64,000 bases of DNA. Source: an uncultured Candidatus Binatia bacterium (GTDB lineage: Bacteria > Desulfobacterota > Binatia > Bin18). The position numbers were made by a program, and so were the translations under genes. Within the stretch, counting starts at the first letter, position 1, and each line of letters opens with the position of its first letter. The stretch lies in NCBI GenBank assembly GCA_958296235.1, contig OY282457.1:1-64000 (forward strand), written 5' to 3'. The notes under the pieces are model-generated. The model saw only the letters and a list, made by a program, of their open reading frames with translations. It was not told where the DNA came from and ran no database searches. Shown one piece after another: positions 9,244-17,627 of this stretch.

Positions 9244-10336
9244 GGTCATCAGTTGGCTGATTGTGCTGACCCTCTGCCTGCTCGCCTCCCCCGGCTGGGC
9301 CTTTGTTCAGGAGGAGTCTGCTCCAGGCCGTGGACACCATTGGCCAGAGCAGGGGGCGACCATGACGCTGGGGTTCGGATGCCCTGAGAATGAGCCACTC
9401 ACCGATTTGGGACCGTGTTGGGATGATGTGGCAGAGCAGGCAGCCGCGGCCTGGAATGCGGTCGGACATTTCCGATTCCAGACCCAGCGTGCTAATCCCC
9501 AGGGCTCCTGTTTTTTCAGTGAGGACTTCAACGAGGCCCGCTGGACCCTGCCAGCCTGTGATGAACAGCTTGGCCGGAGCACGCTGGCCATTACCTTCAA
9601 CTCTACACGGGATGGCGTGATTCAAGGCACGACACTCCTGGTGAATCATGCGATCCGCTGGAGCACCTACCCTGGCCCGCTCCGGAGTCCGCGTGATTTC
9701 TATCGTATTATCCTCCATGAGTTTGGCCATGTGCTCGGACTCGCCCATCCAGACGATCATGGTCAGCGGGTGCGAGCCGTCATGAACACTAAGATCTCAG
9801 ATATTGACTGCCTCCAACCCGACGATATTGCTGGTGTACAGGCTATCTATGGTCACAAGCCAGGGGTGAAGCAAGGGCCGAACTGTGGAAGAGAGGATGA
9901 TGGGGAGAGCGATAAAGGCTTTTTGGAAAATCCGGGACTACATTCCTTCAAGAGCGGGATTGGCGTGATCTCTGGCTGGGTGTGCGCGGCTCGGCAGGTG
10001 GAGGTCCGCATTGGCCGGCTCCGTATGCGGGCGGCCTACGGGACGGAGCGGAGCGATACCCGTGGGGTCTGTGGGGATACCAACAACGGATTTGCCATTC
10101 TGTTTAACTGGAATAATCTCGGTGACGGCACCCATACCGCACGTCTTTTCGTCGATGGAAAGCAGCTTGGCAATCCGGTGACCTTCACCGTCACAACATT
10201 CGGCGAGGAATTTATGCGTGGGGCAGAGGGTGTCTGTCATGCGGCAGATTTTCCCACACAAGGGACGGACACGACGCTCGTGTGGGATCAAAACTCACAA
10301 AACTTTGTGCTGCGGGATGTGAGACGGAGGCGGTGA
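9227..10336 (+). CDS. Secreted matrixin-like zinc metalloprotease
   Basis: Protein of 369 residues. N-terminal signal peptide (ISWLIVLTLCLLASPGWA) is followed by a catalytic domain with HEFGHVLGLAHPDD about residue 168, the HExxHxxGxxHxxD zinc site of matrixins, and a Met-turn VMNTKI. After about residue 230 a Cys-containing beta domain begins (VISGWVCAARQVEVRIG, RGVCGDTNNGFAILFNWN, GDGTHTARLFVDG). ATG 9227 is preceded by GAGGAGG and lies inside the upstream gene. Acts outside the cytoplasm; target unknown. Confidence 0.82.
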   Translation: MGSHHRVISWLIVLTLCLLASPGWAFVQEESAPGRGHHWPEQGATMTLGFGCPENEPLTDLGPCWDDVAEQAAAAWNAVGHFRFQTQRANPQGSCFFSEDFNEARWTLPACDEQLGRSTLAITFNSTRDGVIQGTTLLVNHAIRWSTYPGPLRSPRDFYRIILHEFGHVLGLAHPDDHGQRVRAVMNTKISDIDCLQPDDIAGVQAIYGHKPGVKQGPNCGREDDGESDKGFLENPGLHSFKSGIGVISGWVCAARQVEVRIGRLRMRAAYGTERSDTRGVCGDTNNGFAILFNWNNLGDGTHTARLFVDGKQLGNPVTFTVTTFGEEFMRGAEGVCHAADFPTQGTDTTLVWDQNSQNFVLRDVRRRR

Positions 10337-10514
10337 TGAATGACCCGAACTGTTGACATCGCAGCAAGTGACAGGGTGGAAGGGAGACGGAGGAGACACC
10401 CTATGCCGCGTGCGCCGAACTGACTGCCGCCACGGCGTCAAGTACCCTGTCCCGCAGGTCTGATGAGTGCGCCCTGCTCATACGCCCCTTCCTCGCGTTG
10501 GTTAAGGGCGAGCG

Positions 10515-10753
10515 TTGCGCCTCTACTTACGCTTGTATAGCTCCTCAGACGAATCGGAAATGCTTGAAAACGTACTAGAGAATCTGAAACGAGCAGTGGC
10601 ACAACGCTGCTGCTATCATAACTTCATCCGCATTCATAAAACGCTGCGTGTCTCCTCGCCATGGAGGCTGGAGTGGCACGACAGCTCTGGGATATTGGGG
10701 ATATGGTTGCGTTGCTCTCTCCCAGCATACCAAAAGAAACTTTTTCAGACTGA
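10515..10753 (+). pseudogene. Remnant of an IS transposase (frameshifted 3' end)
   Basis: Reading from 10515 gives CCYHNFIRIHKTLRVS, the end of transposases with a YNFxRIHKTLRVTPAMEAG tail. The frame then breaks near 10660; the next frame carries MEAGVARQLWDIGDMVALL and ends at TGA 10751-10753. No upstream catalytic part or terminal repeats are visible. The rest of 10337-10838 holds no gene I can support. Confidence 0.65.
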
Positions 10754-10838
10754 CCTACTACCCGTTTTCGCAGCCTTAAGATGGATGATCGAATCCAGCT
10801 AAGGGAGACGCAAAGGCGTGTCCCTTTCTACGGCGCGG

Positions 10839-11762
10839 TTACTGGACCGACCCTTCGTAAATCCCCATCACCGTGTCTAAAAATTGATGCGCGTCTTCTC
10901 TAATGCGCTGAAAGGAATTCCGACCAATGATCGATCCGAACCCACCGCCGTCACGAATCGCGCGGACTTCATCGAAGAATTCTTCGTCACCCTTGGCCGC
11001 GCCGCCCGAGAAGATGACGATCCGTTTATTATTGAACGCGCTCTGCACAACGTGGCGGACCCGTTCCGCCTGCGTCTCTATGGGCACGTGATGTTTCTGA
11101 TACGCCTTCTGCGCCTCAGACAATTCAATGTGGCTGCTCGGCAGCTTCACCTTAATGACATGCGCCCCCATCTGGGCGGCGATCTGGGCGGCATAGGCCA
11201 CGACATCAATTGCCGTCTCGCCAGCCTTGCTCAGGTCCGAGCCGCGCGGATACGACCACACCACGACCGCCAGCCCTTTGGACTTGGCTTCTCTGGTGAT
11301 CTCCCGCAGTTGTTCATACATGGTCTGGGCCGCGGATGAGCCCGGATAGATCGTAAACCCGACCGCGGTACAGCCGAGCCGGAGCGCGTCATCAACGCTG
11401 CTGGTGACGGACGAGAGCGGGTCTTTTTCATCGTGCAGCACATCGTGGTTGTTGAGCTTGAGAATGAGGGGAACCCGATCGAGGAAGGTATCGGCTCCAG
11501 CTTCGATAAAGCCGAGCGGCGCGGCATAGGCGTTACAGCCCGTGTCGATGGCGAGCTGGAAGTGGTAGGCCGGGTCATAGCCGGCAGGATTTGGCGCAAA
11601 GCTCCGCGCCGGCCCGTGCTCAAAGCCTTGATCGACCGGCAGGATGACGAGCTTTCCGGTGCCGCCGAGGCGGCCATGATTGAGCAGGCGGGCAATATTC
11701 ATCCGCGTGCCCGGATTGTCGCCATTATACCAACTCAGGATTTCTTGTACGCGCTCTGTCAT
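10839..11762 (-). CDS. fbaB: Class I fructose-bisphosphate aldolase
   Basis: Cytoplasmic Schiff-base aldolase that joins or splits fructose 1,6-bisphosphate, DHAP and G3P. The 307 residues match the DhnA/FbaB family: VILPVDQGFEHGPARSF near residue 38, then NNHDVL, a mid-domain FTIYPGSSAA, the lysine strand AHVIKVKLPSSHIEL (Schiff-base Lys expected here) and the phosphate site IFSGGAAKGDEEF plus GFGSIIGRNSFQR. GAGGAGGG lies just before ATG 11762. It follows fbp by 52 bases on the same strand, so the two form a gluconeogenic pair. Confidence 0.92.
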   Translation of the reverse strand: MTERVQEILSWYNGDNPGTRMNIARLLNHGRLGGTGKLVILPVDQGFEHGPARSFAPNPAGYDPAYHFQLAIDTGCNAYAAPLGFIEAGADTFLDRVPLILKLNNHDVLHDEKDPLSSVTSSVDDALRLGCTAVGFTIYPGSSAAQTMYEQLREITREAKSKGLAVVVWSYPRGSDLSKAGETAIDVVAYAAQIAAQMGAHVIKVKLPSSHIELSEAQKAYQKHHVPIETQAERVRHVVQSAFNNKRIVIFSGGAAKGDEEFFDEVRAIRDGGGFGSIIGRNSFQRIREDAHQFLDTVMGIYEGSVQ

Positions 11763-11814
11763 GCTGTTCCCTCCTCACGGGCGTTCTTGAGATATATATC
11801 CATATCCGTTCAGC

Positions 11815-12810
11815 TCAGGCATAAAAAGACTCTGCCGTGTCCACATCCTCGGCGCTGCCAATGAGGAGGGGGGTGCGTTGGTGCAGGGTCTGAGGAATAA
11901 GGTCCAGAATCGACTGCCGACCATTGCTGGCCCGGCCGCCGGCCTGTTCAATGACCAGGGCCATTGGCGCGGCCTCGTACATCAGCCGGAGTTTGCCGTT
12001 CGCATTCTTCGGGTCGGCTGGATAGAGAAAGACGCCGCCTTTCAGCAGGGTGCGGTGAAAATCCGCGACAAAGGAGCCCACATAGCGCCCGGAGTAGGGC
12101 CGTCCAGAGTCTTTGTCTTTCTTTTGCAGGTAGGCGACGTAGTTGCGCGTTTCGGGAAACCAGTTGTTTCGGCGTCCTTCGTTAATGCTGTACGTCGAGC
12201 CACGGCGCGGAACATGAATATTCTCGTGTGAAAGAAAAAAATCACCAATGCCGGGGTCGAGGGTAAAACCGTGCACGCCCGCGCCCGCGGTGTAGACCAG
12301 CATGGTACTGGGACCGTATAAGGCATAGCCGGCTGCAATCTGGTCTCTGCCTTTGAGGTGCAGCGCCTTTTTTAAGGTGTCGCCGCTGCCGGCCGGACGA
12401 CGATGGATGGAGAAAATGGAGCCGATCGTGACATCGACGTCAATATTGGACGAGCCATCCAGCGGGTCGACAAAGACCACATACTTCCCCTTGTCGGCGT
12501 TCCCCAGGATTTGCGCCGGTTGCTCCATCTCTTCAGACACCATGTCCGATACGAGTTGGCCATAGGCAAAGGATTCGAGGAAGGCGTCATTCGAGATTTC
12601 GTCTAATTTCTGAACGATTTCGCCCTGCACATTGATCTCGTCTTTTGCCCCGAGCGCTCCGGTCAGCCCGGCCACTCGCAGCCGCCGGGAGATTCTCTTG
12701 GCAGCCAGTGCAATCTGGGACAAGAGAATAGAGAATTCTCCGGTTGCGCCTGGATGTTGTTGTTGCTGCATTAAAATATGACGAGTTAAGGTGATCCTCT
12801 CGGCGGACAT
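11815..12810 (-). CDS. fbp: Class I fructose-1,6-bisphosphatase
   Basis: Mg-dependent phosphatase giving fructose 6-phosphate, 331 residues as in the class I family. The metal/substrate site VFVDPLDGSSNIDVDVTIG lies about residue 110-128, AGYALYGPSTMLVYTAG about 165 and RYVGSFVADFHRTLLKGG about 240; GGVFLYPADPKN and the C-terminal EQAGGRASNG complete the fold. AAGGAGGG sits five bases before ATG 12810. First gene of the fbp-fba unit, so the pair can drive carbon toward hexose phosphate. Confidence 0.94.
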   Translation of the reverse strand: MSAERITLTRHILMQQQQHPGATGEFSILLSQIALAAKRISRRLRVAGLTGALGAKDEINVQGEIVQKLDEISNDAFLESFAYGQLVSDMVSEEMEQPAQILGNADKGKYVVFVDPLDGSSNIDVDVTIGSIFSIHRRPAGSGDTLKKALHLKGRDQIAAGYALYGPSTMLVYTAGAGVHGFTLDPGIGDFFLSHENIHVPRRGSTYSINEGRRNNWFPETRNYVAYLQKKDKDSGRPYSGRYVGSFVADFHRTLLKGGVFLYPADPKNANGKLRLMYEAAPMALVIEQAGGRASNGRQSILDLIPQTLHQRTPLLIGSAEDVDTAESFYA

Positions 12811-12898
12811 ACCACCCTCCTTACTGAGCTATGCGCGGCCTGAGACGGCTTGCTTCCTTTCCTATCACAGGAAAGCGGGAAGCGCCAAAGTGGGGGTT

Positions 12899-12983
12899 GT
12901 TCCGGGCGTATCGGAGCGCGCGTTTTAGTGGTGAGTGGTGAGTGGAGAGTGGCAAGGCTGTTCCGGGCGTACAGGAGCGCGCG
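12899..12983. repeat. Direct repeat of 24 bases, two copies
   Basis: Copies at 12899-12922 and 12960-12983 differ at two positions and are 61 bases apart. The spacer has a run of GTGGTGAGT-like units. It lies between fbp and a minus-strand operon in non-coding DNA; role unknown. Confidence 0.6.
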
Positions 12984-12988
12984 GTCGT

Positions 12989-13141
12989 CTAAATCACGGA
13001 TGATTCAAGGACCGCGGTGTTGGGTTCCAGGCGCTCTGTTTCGGGGGTCTTCTCTTGCCAGAACTCCGCCCGCGCCAGACTGAAAAGGAGGGCGACACCC
13101 ACGAGATAGACCAGGGAGATCACGGCATGCCTGGCGCCCAT
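12989..13141 (-). CDS. Small single-pass membrane protein
   Basis: Fifty residues with one membrane helix (AVISLVYLVGVALLFSLA, about residues 6-23) and an acidic C-terminal tail. ATG 13141 follows the stop of the hydrolase gene by one base (TGATATG), which is why I call it a gene and reject a longer reading. No family recognised. Likely coupled to the hydrolase above it. Confidence 0.5.
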   Translation of the reverse strand: MGARHAVISLVYLVGVALLFSLARAEFWQEKTPETERLEPNTAVLESSVI

Positions 13142-13142
13142 A

Positions 13143-13976
13143 TCAGCCTGCGCTGTGCTGCAAAAATCGCGTGACGATTTCAGCCGTGTGTTGCGGGCGT
13201 TCAAGCCAGACGGCATGCGCGGCGTCCGCAACCCGGATAACCTCAGCCTCGGGCAAGCCGGCCTGATACACCTCCGCTATCGCTGTTGGCACCAGCCTGT
13301 CTCCTGTCGCGGAGACCAGAAGCGTCGGAGTTGTGACGCGGAAGAGACGATCTTTCAGCCGGGGGTTGTAGAGCGACGGAGGGGTCCAGCCGATGCGGGC
13401 CGAGACCATTTGCGCCTTATAGAATAAAAGCTGGGACTCGGGCGACATGTTATCCGGGATAGCCCCCAGGGCCAATTCCGAATGTTGATCGGAAAAGATC
13501 AGCTCCCGGACTTCGTGATTGCCACCTTCCGCCTTGGGTGTCACGCTATAGAAAAAATTGCCGATACGGGCTTCCGGCGTGGAGATACCGAGCGGGTTAA
13601 TAAGCGCGAGTTTCTGTAAGCGGCGCGCATGACGGGTTGCCAGTTCGGTTGCGACCCAGCCACCCAGGGAGATCCCGACCAGGTGGACGGTGTCTATTGT
13701 CAGGGCATCCAGCACGTCGAGGCAGAAGAAGACCATGTCCTCAATTGTCTCAAGCTCGTCATAGCCCTCGGTCTCCGCATAACCGGGCAGGGCCGGCGCG
13801 TAGACGGTAAACGACTGGGCGAGCGCTTCGTGAAAAGCCGTCAGCCCACTGTCCGCGGAGAGGCTATGAATGTCGGCGACAAGGCCGTGCAGATAGAGCA
13901 GGGGAGGGCCGGCGCCGCCTTGCAGGAGGTGGACTTTTTGATTGCGGATGGTCAACGTTTCTGAGTGGAATGTCAT
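13143..13976 (-). CDS. Alpha/beta hydrolase
   Basis: Cytoplasmic hydrolase of 277 residues. The oxyanion-hole segment PPLLYLHGLVAD is near residue 27, the nucleophile elbow HLVGISLGGWVATELA near 105 (Ser in GxSxGG), the acid in LLVSATGDRLVPTAI and the His in VADAAHAVWLERP. This is the meta-cleavage hydrolase/haloperoxidase-like type; substrate unknown. ATG 13976 is chosen because conserved sequence begins there; the frame is open upstream without homology. It follows a luciferase-like oxidoreductase gene by 79 bases. Confidence 0.82.
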   Translation of the reverse strand: MTFHSETLTIRNQKVHLLQGGAGPPLLYLHGLVADIHSLSADSGLTAFHEALAQSFTVYAPALPGYAETEGYDELETIEDMVFFCLDVLDALTIDTVHLVGISLGGWVATELATRHARRLQKLALINPLGISTPEARIGNFFYSVTPKAEGGNHEVRELIFSDQHSELALGAIPDNMSPESQLLFYKAQMVSARIGWTPPSLYNPRLKDRLFRVTTPTLLVSATGDRLVPTAIAEVYQAGLPEAEVIRVADAAHAVWLERPQHTAEIVTRFLQHSAG

Positions 13977-14055
13977 ATGGAATATGTCCTGTCGGTCTGA
14001 GTCGTGCGCAGGATAAGCGGGGCCGGCCGGTGCCCAACCGATCTCGCTATCGCGT

Positions 14056-15297
14056 TCAGGCCGAAGCCGGGACGGGTTGGGCTTCCATCGCAGGACTGCT
14101 CTCAAACTCCGCTCCTGTATGTTTGCGCACATAGGGAAAGACTTCGCCGGCCAGCAGTTCCATATTCTTGCGGGTCAAATGATCGGGCAGACTGCCGAAC
14201 TGCGGCAGGGCAAGAATATGTCCGACCTTGAACTCCGCCACATATTTGAGCAGTTTTTCCCGCACCGTCTGCGGACTGCCAATGAGGACCGAGCCGCCCG
14301 CTTCGATATCGTCCCAGTTGGTGGCATGGCCGAGCTGCCACTTGCTCGCCGCGGCATGACCGCTGCCCGGATCGTTGAGTTCCTGGAGGCGCTGAAGCGA
14401 CTGGAGCGAGGTATAGCCGGGGGGCATCCAGGTGAGACCCTTGCCGGCAAAACCCTTGAGCAGCTTATCAATGAAGTACCAGATATGTTCTTCGGCCTCT
14501 TCTCGCGCCTTCTGGTCGGTCTCCGCCACATACATGGGCACCAGCCAACCCAGCATTTCCGGGTGATACGGTTCCGTGCCAACTCGCGCGACCGTCTCTT
14601 GAAAGAAGGCGGCATTCCGACGAAAGGCCTCAACGTGCGAATAGGTCAGGGCAGCGTAAATAAGCCCTTTCCGGGCGACGAACTCCATGGTTTCAATACT
14701 GCCCACACCGGGGATCCACACGGGCGGGTGCGGGGACTGCACGGGCCGGGGCCAAGTGTTGACGTATTGGAGCGGAAAATGTTTTCCTTCCCATGAGAAC
14801 GGCCCAGGGTCGGTCCAGGCCTTGAGAATGAGTTCGGTGGCTTCGCGGAAGCGTTCTCGGGCATGGGTCGGATTCTTGCTGTACGAGTAGTATTCCGGGC
14901 CGCCGCCAACGACAAAGCCACAGTCGAATTTGCCGCGGAACATATTGTCGAGCATGGCAAATTCTTCGGCGACTTTGAGCGGGACATCGTAGAGCGGCAG
15001 GCCGTTGCCCAGCACCATGACGCGCGCCTGTGTGATCCGCTGCGACAGCGCGGCGGCTATCAAATTGGGAGCCGGCATAATGCCGTAGGCATTCTGGTGA
15101 TGCTCATTGATGACCACCCCGTCGAAGCCCAGTGTATCGGCATAGACGAGCTGATCGATATACTGATGATAGACCTCCGGGCCGCGCTCGGGGTCAAACA
15201 GACTGTTGGAACACGTGACCCAGGCCGTGTCGTATTGCTCGGTAAAATTCTCGGGCAGATGGGGCCACGGCATGAGATGAAACATCCAGAATTTCAT
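14056..15297 (-). CDS. Luciferase-like (LLM class) flavin-dependent oxidoreductase
   Basis: TIM-barrel oxidoreductase of 413 residues. Seen: GFDGVVINEHHQNAYGIMP about residue 57 (EHH motif typical of LuxA-like monooxygenases), LIAAALSQRITQARVMVLGN, then FDCGFVVGGGPEYYSY and PPVWIPGVGSIETMEFV. Uses FMNH2 or F420H2; F420 genes lie 19 kb away so F420 is possible, but the protein does not show which. Probably the first gene of an operon with the hydrolase and the small membrane protein; a pathway for ring or ester breakdown is only a guess. Confidence 0.85.
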   Translation of the reverse strand: MKFWMFHLMPWPHLPENFTEQYDTAWVTCSNSLFDPERGPEVYHQYIDQLVYADTLGFDGVVINEHHQNAYGIMPAPNLIAAALSQRITQARVMVLGNGLPLYDVPLKVAEEFAMLDNMFRGKFDCGFVVGGGPEYYSYSKNPTHARERFREATELILKAWTDPGPFSWEGKHFPLQYVNTWPRPVQSPHPPVWIPGVGSIETMEFVARKGLIYAALTYSHVEAFRRNAAFFQETVARVGTEPYHPEMLGWLVPMYVAETDQKAREEAEEHIWYFIDKLLKGFAGKGLTWMPPGYTSLQSLQRLQELNDPGSGHAAASKWQLGHATNWDDIEAGGSVLIGSPQTVREKLLKYVAEFKVGHILALPQFGSLPDHLTRKNMELLAGEVFPYVRKHTGAEFESSPAMEAQPVPASA

Positions 15298-15422
15298 ATA
15301 TTTTCCCCTTGAGAGCGGAGTATCTGCTTTTGACTAGCATAGACAGCCGCAGGAGCGCAAAGGCGGGCACAGGTCGGCGCGGCGGCGGGAAGAGGCGGTC
15401 AGCCGGCCGGGGCGGGTGTTTC

Positions 15423-17627
15423 TCAGTCCGTTTCCTGCTGCGGTTCGAGCGGGAGGATAACCCGCATCTCGGTGAAGACGCCCTCCTCGGTGTCGAGATG
15501 GATGGAACCGCCGTGGCGGGTGAGGATGTCTGTAATGAGCGAAAGGCCAAGCCCGGTCCCCTCGCCCGGCTTCTTCGTGGTCACAAAGGGCTCGAAGATC
15601 CGCTCGCGCAGTTCCTCGGGAATACCGGGGCCGTTGTCGCGGATGTCGAACTCGGCGTGATCCTCCAGGCGGCGGCTGGCAATACGCAGTTCCGGCGCAA
15701 AGCCTCCGTCCGATGTATGGCGTTTTTCATCGAGGGCCTGGCAGGCATTTGTAACGAGATTCAGGAACACCCGGCCGATATCCTGGGGAACAACCGTAAG
15801 CATACCCATTGCCGGGTCAAGGTCCTGGGTCAGCGTCATATTGAAGTCTGTATTGCGGGCGCGTACCGCGTGATAGGAAAGGTCCACGTATTGCTTCAAC
15901 AGGGCATTCAGGTCGGTCTCCCGCCAATCGCCCGGCCCCCCGCGGGAATGTTCGAGCATGCTCCGTACAATGCCGTCGGCGCGCAGGCTATGCTCCTTGA
16001 CCTTCTGGAGATTCAACCTGAGGTCTGAGAGGATAGGGGTGATTTCTTCAGACAACTCGACCTCTCCGCTCTTGGCTTCCTCCATTACCTCCTCAATCTC
16101 ATCAACCAGCTCGACAGACACCTCAGAGAAGTTGCTCACAAAGTTCAGCGGATTCTTGATTTCATGGGCCACCCCGGCCGTGAGCTGGCCGAGCGAGGCA
16201 AGTTTTTGCTCGGCGACGATCTGTTCTTGCGCCTGTTCGAGATGTTCCAGGGTCTGCTCAAGGGTCTGATTCTTCGCGTCCAGCTCTTCGGCCAGCTTCT
16301 CGACCAGGTTCAGCCGCTGTACTTCCAGGGCGTAGCGGCGGAACACTTCCAGGGCGTTGGCCATATCCGTCACTTCATCATTGCCCCTGACCTCGACCGG
16401 CACCTCCAGGTCGCCGCCGGCCATAGAGCGCATGGCCGTGGCCAGCCCGACAAGGCGGCGGATCATATAGCGCCCCACAAACAACCAGCCGAGGAGGAGG
16501 GCACCCGAGATGCTCAGCACGTTGAGGACTCCGAGGATCAACCGCCCGGTCTGGGCGGCAGACTGGGCAGCGTTACTGGATTCGACAGCTTCATCGTTGA
16601 TCTCCTCGACCAGGGTGTTCACCTCGGCCAGGAGCAGGGCAGAGGCCTCGCGACCTTTTGCCAGCGCGGCCTGTTCCTGCTCCAGGCGAAGCAGGCGTTC
16701 TTCGCGCAGGGGAAGGATGCCCTCATCGGCTTCCCCCATCTGGGCCAGGCGCTCCAGGTCTGTGCCGAGCAGGCTGTCCAGGGTCCGCGCCGACAGCCGC
16801 TCATAGGCGCGCCGGAAGTTCTGCACGGCGCTGCGAAAGCGCTCGCGCAGGGGCGGAAGCAGGCCCCGGTCGGACAAGGCCAGGGCATTGCCCAGCAGGA
16901 GTACTGCGAGGTTCGCCTGGTGGTTCAGGGTCGTCAGGTCTCGGGAGTAGGTCAGCTCAGCTTCGGAGGCGCGCTCATTGATCGGGCTCGGCTGGTCTTG
17001 CAGGCGGCGCAGCCCCTCCACCAGATAAAATTCCTGGTCGTCAATCAGGGTCACGATGTTTTGCTCGATACGTCGGTTCGTCTCGGCGAGTTCCTGCTTG
17101 AGGCTCTCCAGCGTCTGAGCGATGACCAGACGGCGGGCGGCCGATTCCTGGATGAGTTCCAGGTGGACGCTCAGTTCGGCGAGGTGGTCTTCGATCAGCC
17201 GGGTCTGCTCGCCAAAAGCGGTCTGGGACGCAAGCTCATGGACGAGGGCGCTGAGGGCCGACTGCTCTCTGGCCAACTCTTCGGCCACTGTTCCGTGCTC
17301 CTGGAGCGAGGAGGCAGAGATAAGGCGGAGGGCGCCGTTCACCACCACAGAACTCTGGCGCGCCGCCTCGACTGCACTGCTCAGGTTGGGAATGCTGTAC
17401 TCCGTCAGCCGGGAGCCGTGCTGGATAATCTGGTGAAAGGAGAAATACGCCACCAAGCTGACACTCAGGGTCAGCAGGACGCCACCCAGCAGACCGATAT
17501 AGAGTTGTGGCCCGATCCCGAGCCGGAAGCCGCGTTCCTTTTCCGGTTCCCCCCCTTCTGAAGAAGTGGCAGGACGCAGGGCGAGGGCTTCTCCAGGGTC
17601 GGTGGCGGGGCGGTCGTCGTGGCTCAT
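15423..17627 (-). CDS. Sensor histidine kinase with HAMP domain
   Basis: Membrane sensor of 734 residues. First membrane helix about 40-62 (YIGLLGGVLLTLSVSLVAYF), a long alpha-helical outside region (about 300 residues), second helix about 370-392, HAMP, coiled coil, then DHp box LTAGVAHEIKNPLNFVSNF with the phospho-His and a HATPase domain (N box VFLNLVTNACQALD, G1 IRDNGPGIPEELR, G2 GTGLGLSLI). The start overlaps the binding-protein stop by four bases. Last gene of a seven-gene operon. Ligand may be delivered by the neighbouring periplasmic protein (inference). Confidence 0.88.
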   Translation of the reverse strand: MSHDDRPATDPGEALALRPATSSEGGEPEKERGFRLGIGPQLYIGLLGGVLLTLSVSLVAYFSFHQIIQHGSRLTEYSIPNLSSAVEAARQSSVVVNGALRLISASSLQEHGTVAEELAREQSALSALVHELASQTAFGEQTRLIEDHLAELSVHLELIQESAARRLVIAQTLESLKQELAETNRRIEQNIVTLIDDQEFYLVEGLRRLQDQPSPINERASEAELTYSRDLTTLNHQANLAVLLLGNALALSDRGLLPPLRERFRSAVQNFRRAYERLSARTLDSLLGTDLERLAQMGEADEGILPLREERLLRLEQEQAALAKGREASALLLAEVNTLVEEINDEAVESSNAAQSAAQTGRLILGVLNVLSISGALLLGWLFVGRYMIRRLVGLATAMRSMAGGDLEVPVEVRGNDEVTDMANALEVFRRYALEVQRLNLVEKLAEELDAKNQTLEQTLEHLEQAQEQIVAEQKLASLGQLTAGVAHEIKNPLNFVSNFSEVSVELVDEIEEVMEEAKSGEVELSEEITPILSDLRLNLQKVKEHSLRADGIVRSMLEHSRGGPGDWRETDLNALLKQYVDLSYHAVRARNTDFNMTLTQDLDPAMGMLTVVPQDIGRVFLNLVTNACQALDEKRHTSDGGFAPELRIASRRLEDHAEFDIRDNGPGIPEELRERIFEPFVTTKKPGEGTGLGLSLITDILTRHGGSIHLDTEEGVFTEMRVILPLEPQQETD

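Noticed and set aside
16164-17561. Long plus-strand open frame opposite the histidine kinase
   Set aside because: It mirrors the kinase codons and has no recognisable protein features; the kinase is complete.
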